Notes: generated by a model from the sequence alone, not told the origin. DNA of 64,000 nucleotides from Sipunculus nudus (GCA_026874595.1 CM049320.1:33200214-33264213); one strand, 5' to 3'; shown: positions 40,973 to 53,214, counted from the stretch's first letter. Program-made: numbers and translations.

Positions 40973-43900
40973 ACACACACACACACACACACACACGATA
41001 TGCAGTAGTGAGGTCAGTCTTACGCTCTTTACACAGCGCTTTACCTATAGGGCTACTTCCTATATCGTAAGGCGCTGTTTGTTATGACCTCGTATCCTGC
41101 TTTGCAACACCAGAGGGGAGCACTGTATTTTTGTCCAATCAGATTAAACTTTGTGCTGGAAGACAAAGCCAAGCGAGGAATACACGGAGCCAATCATATT
41201 CATTTCTTTTTGAGTGACAGCTCATCCCTCAGCGTAACCGTCTAAACAGGCCACAGGCTCAGAGAGAATTGCCCCTGACGTGGTTTGCTTAGGGCCTTGA
41301 GCACATAGGATGCTCGGCCGGTGAGCTGTAATTCAAACGAAACGTAACAACAAAGGCTGCGTGCACACCTCGCTGGCTTGTTTCAGTTCTGCAGACAACA
41401 GATAGATGGCTACGCTAACACAGTCATAATGTCATAATCGAATCGGTCGATGATGCGAGAATGCAGAGGGAGCAATTTAAATTCGACCGGAAACTCATCA
41501 AACGGCGCTTGAAGCGCGGCAATGGGCGGAGCCAGGATGCCTGTCGAGTGTTTGTTTATTGGCATCTGATTGGCTGCTTGTCACATCGTACGCACGTGTA
41601 ATTCAGTGGACAACAAACCGCCATCTGGTGTCCAAATATATCATAAACGGTCAAAGCTGGCAGCGTGAAAATCAGTTGCTTCTTTAGAAGCGCAAGATTT
41701 CCGCTGCCTCGGGAGCGTAGGTCAGTCTAAAATGGCGGTGGCGTTATTTGGCCAATGGTTTGGTAGGGAATAAATCAAAACTTGGTCAATGAATTAAGTA
41801 TTGAACCAACCACAGTCAGGTAGAATATAATGGGATTTATAATTTTTAGGAGTAAAAAGCTATAACAGCCCTAGGGATCGCGCTCATATTTACATTGTGC
41901 AATACGTGAACACTGGCCGCTCTGCTATCATGTACATACACACCTGGCGCTACTTAAAACATTTATCAGTCCCATTAATTACGTACATAAGGTCAGATTA
42001 CGTGATAACTTTCACATACTCCATGTTATCAGGGGAAAGTAAGGGCAGATAATAGGCGCAATGTAAATTTACAGATACATGAACAGAGCATGCGATCGCA
42101 CTTGTAAATGATTATATAAAATCAATGGTTGGCAACAACTAATAAGGACTTCAAAGCCATCTTGCGTGATCAGTAGAATACGCCATGTACGCTATATATA
42201 TACTATTAGTATTCAAATATATACATGTATATGCTATAATGTCAGTCGTACTTTCCGGGTTTATTTTATTGCTTTCACATGGTACTATGATGGTAGGGCA
42301 CCGTAACATATTTGTACAGGCAATGTTCTTTCATACACACTTTAATACTAATAAACATATCTTTTTTTTTTGTCATCACTGCCTGCAAGTGCACAACTCA
42401 CTTGACCTACGCACGCTCTACAATTCGAACTTTGACCTCAAGGTTATTTCTCTTTAATATCCGCTGGGTATCATGAATGTCGACTAAGCGGCGATTTTCG
42501 GGAAAAAGATTTGTATAGAGTGGCTGTGCTCTAGGTCAAAACTAATTTCTTAACCGTAACACCATTTGTAACGATGGGTATACCGTGGTTGGCCTTTTGT
42601 TCTCAGGTGTTAAATTAGCGATATTCACGAGAGGAAACCTATCGCGAAAATAAAATCTGCGTGAATTAGACGCCTCAGGGTATCCTCATCAGTGCCCTCA
42701 TGTATAGATATGTATGTTATCTATGCATCTATAGCGTCACAAGTCAAAAGCTTGATATTAGAAATAATGTGAGACCCATTTATTTTATCTACCTTAAATG
42801 GAGAAGAATTTCCACATGTGCTTTGGTATCCTTCAAATGTTATTAAGACTTTGGGCGTTTATAAAATAATTCATACAATAATGGATAACCTCTGTGTAGG
42901 ATACTGTATACGGTAAAGAACGTGAAAATGGAAACCTCGCGAATCACTTCATGGACAAGTGAAAATCGCGAAAATTTAACCTCGGGAATATGACGCCAGA
43001 CCCTGTATATGATAGACAGTAATGTAAATATATCATATAAACCATAATTGCTCGATGTGCTATTTGTGGGGCTATTATGAAAGAAAACAACCTATAAAGC
43101 CGTTTTTCTCCAACACACAGGTCTTTATATGTTATAAAAGTTATATTACATATAATATCCTGTGTGTTTTAGAAACGGCGTTATAGGATGTTTTCTTACA
43201 TAATAACCCCACAAATTGCGATTCGAGCATCTGTGTATAAACATTACATTTGGTATTATTTCTTTTTTATTTTCTCAGTATATCCGTCTATATATATTAT
43301 AGTGTGGCAGGAGTCTTTACAATGGTTCTTACCTCATGCATTCTTCCACCATTATATCCTCTTTCACCGAGATCTCGCCAAAATTTAGAAAGCTGTATTT
43401 TTTACAGAACTCCTTTAGTTCCTCTGTCTCCACTTCCCTGTTTGGCAAGTCACACTGTGTAGGTACAGAAAAATAGTGTTCAACTTTCATGTTTCATGTT
43501 AAATCAGTTATGCAAATGTTGAAACATGTAACGATGCATACAAAGAGATTACCATTCATTCATTATTAGATGATTTCTCAAAACATATGATAATACAGTG
43601 GAAACTCTCCTAGAAGGCACCTCCATAAAGGGGGCATCTCTATATAGCGGGTAGTTTTTGACAGGCCTCTATTTTTTTCTACTCTTTATAATGTACATCT
43701 TATAATGTCATTACCTCTATAAATATAGAAAAGTGAGCAGTTTGTCCCAAGGGTGCATATACGTTATGAGATTTCATTGTTTATCATATTGTTGTAACAT
43801 GCCATATAGTTTCTACAGGACACATTTAAGGCAGAGCATCAAGTCGTTTTACATGCATATTTGAAATACCCAATAAATTTATAGCCAAATGTAGTGAATG

Positions 43901-46900
43901 CCACCTCAACGGAAATCATTGGTTAATCAGCCCTTATTTCTTGTGTATATGACAAGCTTTTATCGACAAATCTTCGATCACCCCGTTTTAATTGTAAGAC
44001 ATTATGTCATGCTGATAGACTTATAAAATGAATCATAATAACGAGGCTCGCTAACTCGAAATTACTAAATACATAGTATACATATTCGAATGTTAGACTT
44101 TTTCTCATTACCTGAAACATTCTTCTAAAATATTTTCAAGTTATGTTCTTTCGCCCTAAATAACAGAGACATATTCTAACATTCATGTCCTTGCTAATTA
44201 ATATGAATGAGCAAATAAAGTAATAATTAAGAGAAAAAATAATAAAGAGGGAGACCATATAGTGCGAGAAACGCTAGGAAATGTCAGATAAGTAATAGTT
44301 ATAAGAAAACAACCCAGAAAAGTAACAAATTTAACCGAAATCTACACTAATAGCAAATCAAACGCCTGTGGAATGAGAAAGTCATTACATCATCAAATTT
44401 TCTTTTTGTTAAGAATACTGCATAGCACGCTTTTGATAAAATGCACAGTAATTGTATGAATTAGATTGACCAAATCGTGTTTTGATAAACCACTCACTTT
44501 GTTAGCTATAAGTAAGCATGGTATGGGGTTTCCGCAACGTTGAATACATTTCATATCAACCTCCACTCGCCAGAGGGCGCTGTTTAGCCACGTGTCCCTT
44601 CTTGTTACGTCACACATTACGATACAAGCATCGGCGTCTCGGTAATAAGCCCTCGTAAGTGACGTGTTGTGCTCTTGGCCTACAAAAAAAAAAAATACAG
44701 AAAATTTATAAATATCTAGCCGTGCGGTCATCTCAATCTTAAAGGTCCTGCCAGTTTTAATATTGATTTTTCTTTATTTTTAAATTCGGATAGGTGGCGC
44801 TGCCTGGTGTATGAGGATGATCAGGATCATCTGACATAATTATAAGCAGTCAATATTATTAAACCTGTTGCTTTTCATATTTCATATCCAGCGGGTTAGG
44901 AATAGCCCAAAAAGTAGTTTGTAGTAAAGATATAAAAGTAATTTATCTGAGGTGGTATCGAGATTTGAAAGTTTTACTGTGGGGGCAATGGGTAGGATCA
45001 AACAAGATCGTATGAGTGCAACCTCTTTAAGACAAGACTACAATCCCTAAAACAGTCTTTGCCTGACGCAGGGGTTATATTGTTTAAATTAGTGTTACAT
45101 CTGACTATCATTTCTTTGAACTGGAAGGTGTTTTTTTTTCTTTTGGTGGTACAGTGAAAAGATGGTTTCTCATACCGGACAAAACCAAACTTTAGTATTG
45201 AAATGGGTGACAAATTAATATAGCACACGATAGGTATAACCTGATTTGAATACCCGTTAACTTTGTGATACTTTATAAATGAAACGGGAAATAACCGTCT
45301 TATTATTAATATGACATTTAGGTCAAAATGGGAAAGTGATAATTACCTCCGCCAAGCAGCGGGGATTATGTTTTTTTTGCGGCGTTGGTATGTCTCTTTG
45401 CTTGTCTGTTAGCACCATTACTAAGAAAACATTAACGGAGTTTGTTTAAATTTCAGGATTTTCGGCAATGATACAAGGAAAAATTGAATAGCTTTTGGGG
45501 GTGATCCGGACCACCATCTGGATCCAGTAATTTTTTTAAGCAAAAAGCTGCATATCTGACAAAGCCATATGGGGGTATTGAGCTGCCTTGGCGGAGGTCT
45601 GCGCTCTCTGAGTGCTTTTCTAGCTGATACTTTTTATCTGAGACGATGAGAGAATGTTCATTTACCATGTGGGCTTTAAATACACACTTTTGTTAACGTG
45701 TTATCAATGTCCGTTAACTGTGTTACATTAGGAACTCGGCGAAATGTCCTGGATATGAGAGTGTTACTTTCTTAACCATTAAGGTCCTGACTTGTAGTAT
45801 TTCATGTACCGATAACTTCAAGTGCAGTGTCATATACTAGTAATTATCCATACAGTATCCAGGTCACGCTGTCTCGGGGTGTAGTAGGTCACTGGGGTAT
45901 ATGTTTAACCTACCTGCTATGTCCCACAGCTGGACTTGAAGTGTCAGATCATTTGTCAACTTGACTCGTTTCGTGGCAAAGTCCACTGTAATAACAATAT
46001 TAAAAAATAGAGACTCTTGATAATATTTTTTTACCATGACACAATAACTGTTTCAATTGATTGATTAATTAATCATGTAATAACTTATAATTTTTATTTT
46101 TATTATTATTATTATTATTATTTTCATTATTGGATATTTTTTATTTCAAAATGCTATAAACTCGAATACGATAATTGAACCCGTAATGATAAATAGGTTT
46201 AATGAATGTGTTTTAGATTTTTTTATAATTTATTTAGTAAGTATTTATGTGCACAAACACCCCCAAATATACATTTATATATACGTGTGTGTATGGGTAA
46301 GAGTGATTACAGTTGTTGCCGGAGTAAAAAGGGCCATCATTTTAACAATAGCTTTAGTTGGGCTATGTATGTATTTAACAACCCTAGGCTAAAAAAGAGA
46401 CGCAAACAAGTAGCCCCAACTGTGGGCGCACATCGCGTGTAATTAAGGGAACAATGTAATTGAGACAATATATAAGGGAGTGGTACATTATTTAACTAAT
46501 TATAGCAATATAACGAGTTAAGTGGTTATTAATTATCCTTCTTCAAACAAATGAAGATTAGCATACATAACAAGCCGGAATATATTAACGCTGGATTTAG
46601 AAATTACCCATACAGTACCCACATAATATGAAGCGCATGCTTGTTGGGATGTAAATATAATATTTTTTCCGGGGGAAGTAACCACCTCCATTTTTAATGC
46701 TTGCCTAACAAAGTACTGTATACATCTGCAGACTTCCATTTAGATGTCGGAAAACGTGACAGGGGGCATACACGGGATAATCCTGGAGTCAACTAGGCTC
46801 AATGCATCTGTCCTACGGTCCTGGGGTGTGTCACCCCAAATACTTTGTCTTAACACCGAGGAACCCCCCGAAAGGCGCACTCGTTTGTGAGTGAAACCTA

Positions 46901-48211
46901 AAATCTTGATAATAATCGGTCTTTGGTTCATACTTCCCTGTTACGTTTTCCACCTGAAGTACGCTGTTAACGCGACATAAGTATACTAGTTTGGATAAGG
47001 ATCTCGGGTTACTGCCTGAAAAGTAAACTTCCTAATTGGCTTCCCGTTGACAACGGCCTGGGCCTCAAATTTCATACGTGAATGGCATAATTTCACAAGT
47101 ATTTACAACTCCTCTCTTAAGAATATATAATATGCGTTTGTGTACGTTGCTTAATACTATAGAAAATTATTAACTGACTGAAAAACCACTTTATTAACAA
47201 AATATAAATAATAAAGGAGAGAGAGAGAAAAGCAACAAGTAGTTAGTAACAGTATTAAAATATGTTTATGTGTAATATTATGGCGTTAGTATTTGTACAT
47301 AACTTAAATAAAATTCCTTGTATATACATAAGACTATCGTACTTGTTATTTTTATATGTAGAATGGACCTTTGATCTGTAAGTGGCTTATTTGGTATTAA
47401 ATCAGGATTACACCATGTAATATGTGTTTTCAATAATTAATGATAAGTCTGTTTTATAACATGTGTAATTAATTAGGATGATATGAGCAATTATTTTTTA
47501 CGAGTATGCTAAAGAAATGCAAACCTGAGCAATCTATGGTCTATGAGCGTTTTGCTTTTCTCAATCAGGGACCTGCTTACCATTACATCTGTAGCTGTTC
47601 TTAAAGAGCAAACGTAATTGGTGCGTGTATACTATCTACATGTCTGTTTGTCTACAAAATACAACAAAAACGTAATCCGTGTGACAATAATGGTAATATA
47701 TGAGCAATATATTTTCAAACTCTTTGCTGAAACTCATGATCTTGTTTTCTTCAAGGTTTGTTAAGGGGGCGTGAGTGTTATGAAAAGGGGCCTTTTTAGT
47801 ACACATCAATAAGCTGCAAAATAAAAAAAGCAAATATTAAAATTTTAACTAAAATTGTAAATTTGGGACTATAACTGCTCAATAGGCCTAAGATTAATAT
47901 ATCTTATACTCGCCTCCGATAGAACGTCCATAATCTTCTTCGAAGGCATTGTAGGCGTAAAGTCGGATCAGGGACGTTTTTCCTACCTTCGGGGCTCCAA
48001 CCACCAATATTTTACGGATATGATCCCTTTTTGGCGATCCATTGACCACAATCCCGTTCACGTGGTGACGTGTTTCCATTCTGTCCATTCGCGTAACGGG
48101 ATCAACGTCACGTGACGTGTGGGTCTGTGACGTCAAATCTTCGTGATCTGACGAAACGTTTTCAGAATCTGGCATTTCCAGATACGATGTAGCTGACAGA
48201 GTTTCTATCAT
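40626..48211 (-). CDS. Rab32/38-type small GTPase, five coding exons
   Basis: Minus-strand exons 47914-48211, 45914-45985, 44498-44679, 43333-43454 and 40626-40752 join in frame to 266 residues. GTP-binding motifs: P-loop GAPKVGKTS (72-80), SIGVDFATK at switch I, WDIAGQE (120-126, the Rab32-family form of G3), NKCD (183-186) and a variant G5, EISVK, in place of the usual SAK. It ends in a double cysteine (RRKECC) for geranylgeranylation. Rab32/38 proteins act on lysosome-related organelles and mitochondria-associated membranes. It has an unusual acidic/polar N-terminal extension of about 65 residues. The exon 1 donor is GC rather than GT, the only donor that keeps the conserved IGVDF in frame. 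An upstream exon is possible, since a TTTCAG acceptor lies at about 48257. Confidence 0.9.
40911..40996. repeat. (CT)n then (CA)n compound microsatellite
   Basis: CT from about 40911 to 40968, then CA to 40996, inside the last Rab32-like intron. Confidence 0.95.
41100..41760. promoter_or_regulatory. CpG-richer patch with CCAAT and GC boxes
   Basis: It contains CCAATCA-type boxes near 41137 and 41200, inverted CCAAT (ATTGG) near 41560 and 41568, GGGCGGAGCC at 41524-41533, and AAAATGGCGG near 41730. It lies within Rab32-like intron 4. It could be an alternative promoter or enhancer; no exon was found attached. Confidence 0.3.
43049..43231. mobile_element. Foldback MITE-like hairpin, arms of about 80 bp
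   Basis: The sequence from 43049 reads inward as the near reverse complement of the sequence ending at 43231. Shared parts are 'tttgtgggg.tattatg', 'aagaaaaca.cctata' and 'aacacacagg', with a short central gap near 43137. It lies about 100 bp beyond Rab32-like exon 4, inside intron 4. Confidence 0.8.
43333..43454 (-). CDS. Rab32-like coding exon 4 (G4 end, G5)
   Basis: 122 nt encoding CDLPNREVETEELKEFCKKY, then SFLNFGEISVKEDIMVEECM. ACACAG acceptor and GTAAGA donor; two bases carry over to exon 5. Confidence 0.92.
44498..44679 (-). CDS. Rab32-like coding exon 3 (switch II to NK)
   Basis: It encodes GQEHNTSLTRAYYRDADACI through PIPCLLIANK. The acceptor is TTTTTTGTAG and the donor GTGAGT; it ends in phase 0 exactly between NK and CD of the G4 motif. 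Confidence 0.93.
45346..45615. mobile_element. MITE-like element with ACCTCCGCCAAG termini
   Basis: ACCTCCGCCAAGCAGC at 45346 is mirrored by GCTGCCTTGGCGGAGGT at about 45583-45599. In between are 'ggtgatccggaccaccatctgg' fragments of a type seen in many dispersed invertebrate repeats. It lies in the Rab32-like intron between exons 2 and 3. Confidence 0.6.
45914..45985 (-). CDS. Rab32-like coding exon 2 (switch I to WDIAG)
   Basis: 72 nt encoding VDFATKRVKLTNDLTLQVQL followed by WDIA and the first base of G. The acceptor is ATTACAG and the donor GTAGG, phase 1 to phase 1. Confidence 0.92.
46666..46897 (-). mobile_element. tRNA-derived SINE, copy C lacking the tRNA head
   Basis: It shares 'taatgcttgc', 'tacatctgcag', 'acatgacaggg'-like and 'aaaggcgcactcgtttgtga' with the copy at 10139-10526 in the same order. 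It stops after 'gtgagtgaaac', so the tRNA-related 5' head is missing (5' truncation). It lies in intron 1 of the Rab32-like gene. Confidence 0.8.
47914..48211 (-). CDS. Rab32-like coding exon 1 (N-terminal extension, P-loop)
   Basis: From ATG MIETLSATSYLEMPDS to GRSIG. The frame stays open upstream to about 48262 without another ATG, so an upstream exon cannot be excluded. It ends CGGAG before a GCGAGT donor, a GC-AG intron. Confidence 0.85.
48107..48116. promoter_or_regulatory. GTCACGTGAC palindrome inside Rab32-like exon 1
   Basis: It matches the CLEAR/E-box palindrome bound by MITF/TFEB-type bHLH-Zip factors. Here it lies in coding sequence. Another CACGTG is at 48059-48064. Confidence 0.4.
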
Positions 48212-48942
48212 TTGAGAAATATCAAAGATATCGAAAATACTCGAGCACACAGTGTCTGAAATTTAGTTCCTTATTCTTAAAATATGGAAAAATAAATGTA
48301 TCTTTTCCGTCTGCTGGTAAACAAGTGATCCAATTTATGACGTAGGCTACGTCGATCAAAGCGTCAATCTGGTTTCACAGTCCCTTTAATTTGTATTGCC
48401 ATCATGCAACTGTTACAGTAGGATGTACAGCTGGTTTCCTATTCGTCTTCTTTACTGATCTGGTTTTCACTTTTACATTTTAGTCATTTTATATACACCG
48501 GTGGCGTAATATTGCTGACGACATGCTTTAAATTCCCAACAGAACTGCGACGTATATATGTATCTGATATGTTGTAATAAAAGCAAGTCTTAACATACCT
48601 TTGTATCATTCAATACAATTCCCCAAGTGCACATGTATATAAACTAACACTGCCGCACGATGTGAAGCGATATTGATCAACATAATCTTCTCACACTGGA
48701 AATCCCCTTCACAGATATACCATAGTAAAAAAAAATATCTAACAGCGCTCAACAATCCTAAGTCCATCGATACCGTACAAGCGATGTAATTTATGTTTTC
48801 AAACGATCCATTCCAAACACCTGTTCAAAGATTAATTATCAACCACACGATTTGCAGGCAAGCGTATATATAAACATTATAAATATTGCCAGCATTGCCA
48901 ATTTTCCAACAGTGAATTTTTATGCAGAATTTTTTTACATGT

Positions 48943-48971
48943 TCACGTGATGTGTGGTTGGGTCACGTGAC
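48943..48971. promoter_or_regulatory. Two CLEAR/MITF-type E-boxes upstream of the Rab32-like gene
   Basis: TCACGTGA at 48943-48950 and GTCACGTGAC at 48962-48971, 12 bp apart, lie about 750 bp upstream of the Rab32-like start codon. Rab32 and Rab38 are targets of MITF/TFE factors in vertebrates. The regulatory role here is inference. Confidence 0.45.
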
Positions 48972-49355
48972 CTGCAGGTTACCTCACATGTCACAGGGGG
49001 TGAGGGTATCCCAGGACGACGTCATCTCATAACCATCATAAAACCAAATGTACATTTCATATCCACTGAAAATGTCGTCTGCTCTCACGGCAAAAACCGT
49101 AACGTAAACCTGCGGCCAGTCACGAGCTGTCTATCAACACAAACAACAGCAGCGGGGAGCAGCGGGTTTATTATATATCTCCACACATATGTGGCCAGTG
49201 ATTTAAGACGTACACAGTGTTGGCGCGCACTTTGCCCTAAGGCTCTTGGGAAGGTATTTATTAGTATACATTGGTTTCCCACAAACAGCTGTACACCACC
49301 ATACATACCAAAGGCTTTTGAGCGTTCTTAAAACTGAAGGGGGGGGGGGCATGGG

Positions 49356-49360
<5 letters not shown>

Positions 49361-49426
<66 letters not shown>
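49361..49426. repeat. (TA)n microsatellite
   Basis: About 33 TA units, preceded by a run of 11 G. Confidence 0.95.
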
Positions 49427-49429
<3 letters not shown>

Positions 49430-50339
49430 CATAGGTTTATGCAACTATTTTAAATGTGTTGGGAATATTCTGCAAATGTAAGCGCCCGAAAAGGGGTGGG
49501 TGTGGGAGGAAGTATAATTACTCATTAAGCAATAAAAAAATGTTTTATTCCAAAGCAGACCTCTCTATACGGTTATCAGTTTAAATATTAAGCATACAAA
49601 TAGGCCTATGTTTCCAACCGTTCTCCCTAAAATGATTTGCATTATATTTAATTCTCCTACCTATAAAAATTGACATATGGCCTAATGGCCTATATAACTA
49701 AACAAACTTAATTAAGAAATGAAGTTATAGTTGATCTCACGTGAGACATGTATAGACTGAGAGGAAATACAATAGATTTTCCATTTAATTCATTAGAATT
49801 TACATCATATCACAAAGAGAGCCACACTTACCTCCACACTTTAGCCAAATGTCTGTGTGTGTGTGGGGGGGGGGTGGGGGGGGTGGGGGGGGGGGGGGTG
49901 GAAGCAAATCACGCTTTTGTTGTTTGTATATATACTCGTCTTGTAAAAAAGAGTATGCTAATTAAGTGAATTTAAATTGATTTGTTCGAACTGACCAATG
50001 TACATTTAGGCAATACACGTTCACGCTAGCGCACACTTAATATGCACACACAGCCTGGGCGTTGCGTGACTGTCATAAGGGGGGGGGGGGGGGGTCGTTA
50101 TAGTGTAGAATACGGACTGGTTGCAAAGCCGTTATATATGCTTATACATAAAAATTCACTCTCTCTCTCTCTCTCGATCGATCGATCGATCGATCAAACA
50201 TGGTACATGTATTTGTAAATGGACGGTAAATGAATCGAAATGTTTTTTTTTCCCCGCATGGGAGATGGTTTGCATGTGGGGTGGGGGGGAGGTTGTCCTA
50301 CAGTCAGAAATTGTTTTAACTCATACTTTCGGACAAACG

Positions 50340-50375
50340 TTATATATATATATATGTATATATATATAACTTTTA

Positions 50376-50463
<88 letters not shown>
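50340..50463. repeat. (TTA)n flanked by (TA)n microsatellites
   Basis: TA near 50340-50368, TTA from about 50375 to 50416, then TA to 50463. Confidence 0.95.
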
Positions 50464-50465
<2 letters not shown>

Positions 50466-50699
50466 GCCTATTATATTACCCTTATATAATACGATCCATG
50501 TGACTGATACAACATTTTTTGTCACAAACTCATTGTGATATTAAAAAGAAAAACAAACTTTATCTTTTGGAATTAACATTTCCTTATATTAATTGATGAG
50601 CAGATAAATAAAAAATACTGAATTTAACATTAAAGGTTCATCATTCAAGGTTTGATGCAACAAAATCCAATTATACTTTAGGCTGTAGACTAACTGAAT

Positions 50700-51443
50700 C
50701 CAATTGTCCATGACGCTGTGGTGTATCTCAATCCACCAGTCCTTGACCCTGCAGAGAAACTATATCCAACTGTCCTTGCTGCGGTGATGAATCTATCTCT
50801 AACTCTCCTTGACGCGGTGATGTATCTAACTCCAACTGTCCTTGCTGCGGTGATGAATCTAACTCCAATTGTCCTTGACGCGGTGATGTATCTATCTCTA
50901 ACTCTCCTTCGCGCGGTGATGTGTCTTACTTCAACTGTCCTTGACGCGGTGATGTATCTAACTCCAACTGTCCTTGACGCGGTGATGTATCTATCTCTAA
51001 CTCTCCTTCACGCGGTGATGTATCTAACTCCAACTGTCCTTGCTGCGGTGATGTATCTAACTCCAATTGTCCTTGACGCGGTGATGTATCTATCTCTAAC
51101 TCTCCTTCGCGCGGTGATGTGTCTTACTTCAACTGTCCTTGACGCGGTGATGTATCTAACTCCAACTGTCCTTGACGCGGTGATGTATCTATCTCTAACT
51201 CTCCTTCACGCGGTGATGTATCTAACTCCAACTGTCCTTGCTGCGGTGATGTATCTATCTCCAACTGTCCTTGACGCGGTGATGTATTTATCTCTAACTC
51301 TCCTTCACGCGGTGATGTGTCTTACTTCAACTGTCCTTGACGCGGTGATGTATCTAACTCCAACTGTCCTTGCTGCGGTGATGTATCTATCTCTAACTAT
51401 CCTTGACGCGGTGATGCATCTAAATCAATCAATGCGTACATAA
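50700..51443. repeat. 33-bp minisatellite with six-unit higher-order structure
   Basis: About 22 units of 33 bases containing 'ctccaactgtccttgacg' and 'cggtgatgtatct'. Because 33 is a multiple of three, the plus strand stays open for 241 codons of an 11-residue repeat (YLTPTVLDAVM-like). Unit variants recur in a fixed order of six (198 bp), so blocks of six were copied. Decayed copies resume at 52650-52790. Confidence 0.93.
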
Positions 51444-52650
51444 GGGGGGGGGGGGGGGGGGCAGGGGCGGGCCGTCCCAGGCGGCACATTTTTGGGGGCG
51501 GCATTTCGGTGAATTAGTTTACTGAAGTGGTGTGAGGAATTCCTAAAAAAAAAACAAAGATGGCCTTTTTCTAGTTTGTTAAAAAAATGAATTAAATGAT
51601 TACGTTTTTTTTGGCCATCTGTCCCATTTCGAGTATTTCAGGAAGTATAAACTGGGCAGTGGAACCAACCAAATGATTTGCGAACGAATTCTATAGATCT
51701 CTATAATATGCTTTTTAATCAGCTTTTATATTCAGATATGTATGTTATATTGAGAATGTATAAAAATTACAAACTTGAGAAAAAAAACTGTAATAAAAAA
51801 ATGAGGATCTAATGCAAACATTTGTTCATTATTTTTCTGCCTAAGCAGAATGGGATACAAAGTGATCAGCTTTGTCTGTCTACCAGTGTGTCTTTCCATT
51901 TTTAAATATTTAGTAATTGTGAATAAACTTTTGTTAATCCTGTAAGCACTGTTGAATTTAGTGATTATCCTGTATGTATATACAGAGATGTTGTAACTCC
52001 CAACATTCCATCCCCCCAAACTCACATCCCCACACACATACACCATCCAGTACTTGCACCTGTGGACTGGGGACGTTAGTTATATTATTTAATAATATAT
52101 TATCAAAAAGCTAACCAATGATCATATTAATAGTACATATTATTTGTTTACAAACTGCTCACATGCTTCAATTTCAACATTAGGAAACACATGGTCAGGT
52201 CACAAAATAATATTTACAACAATTTCTTACTCATCAATACAAATCAATCATATCAACCACCCATGGCCTATATTACTTCTTCCCCTCATACATTATCTCC
52301 ATTTGATATTATTTTAGATTTTTACCTACAAGTTCAATTTCAGCTGAGCACTGTGACCCATGGGTCCCTTGTTTCTAGTAACAAGTTATTATTTTTCTGT
52401 GCATCTCATAATGAAATATACTTGTTTGACGTGATAGAGATCTCTTGATTTACATTAGCAAAGAGATGACTGCTCTTTAATGTGTGGCGAAGGAATTCCC
52501 TGCTAATTAATTCATCCATATATTTGCTTGGTTGTCAAACAAAAGCCTTTAACAAGGAAATATGTTGTCAAGTTTTGTAATGTTTTGTTAGAGGGGCGGC
52601 AATTTCTAAGACGGCCTCGGGCGGACATAACGCCAGGTTCGCCGCTAAAA
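51444..52650. mobile_element. Probable insertion splitting the 33-bp minisatellite
   Basis: The minisatellite stops at a G tract followed by CAGGGGCGGGCCGTCCC (hAT-like start) and resumes after 'gacggcctcgggcgg...ccgctaaaat'. The interior is AT-rich with no recognised protein. The ends are only partly complementary, so the class is uncertain. Confidence 0.45.
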
Positions 52651-52929
52651 TCAAACTGTCCTTGACCCGGTGATGTATGTAAAAATCCAACTGTCTTTGA
52701 CGCTGTGATGTATCCAAATCCAACTGTCCTTGACGCTATGGTGTAAAAACTCCAATTGTCATTTAGGCGGTGATATAAATAAATCCTACTGACCTGGATA
52801 CTGAAAAGTAAGTAAATCCAGGGGTACTTGCTGTTATACAATGAACATACTCTATTCAGTACTTGACTAAATAAAGTCCTATATGTTATCATATTACTAA
52901 ATCTAGTATTAATTAATCCAGTAGTCATG

Positions 52930-53210
52930 TTATCCCTCACAGTATAAATAAACTAAACAAAATGCACGGTAATAGATAAGTCCTGTAATCCCTCAACGCT
53001 GTCAATAAACAACACACTGTGCATGGTAAAAGATAAGTCCTGTAATCCCTCAACGCTGTCAATAAACATAAAACTGTGCATGGTAATAGATAAGTCCTGT
53101 AATCCCTCAACGCTTTCAATAAACTAAACACTGTGCATGGTAAAAGACAAGTCCTGTAATCCAACACGCTGTCAATAAACTAAACAAAATGCACGGTAAT
53201 AGATAAGTCT
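52930..53210. repeat. 57-bp tandem repeat
   Basis: About five copies of a unit containing 'gataagtcctgtaatccct' and 'caacgctgtcaataaac' and 'tgcatggtaa'. It follows the 33-bp minisatellite remnants and adjoins the 26-bp one. Confidence 0.9.
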
Positions 53211-53214
53211 TGTA

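Larger units (their letters stand above)
48260..50690. other. Upstream region of the Rab32-like gene, no gene recognised
   Basis: It includes possible promoter sequence, a G tract at 49339-49349, a long TA microsatellite (49361-49426), a G/T-rich tract (49865-49902), a G17 run near 50079, a GATC run (50174-50195) and TTA/TA repeats (50340-50463). The open frames here are repeat artefacts. Confidence 0.5.

Noticed and set aside
50718-51443. 241-residue repetitive protein
   Set aside because: The frame is open because a 33-bp minisatellite unit is divisible by three. The units vary at noncoding-like positions, and related units nearby are not in frame.
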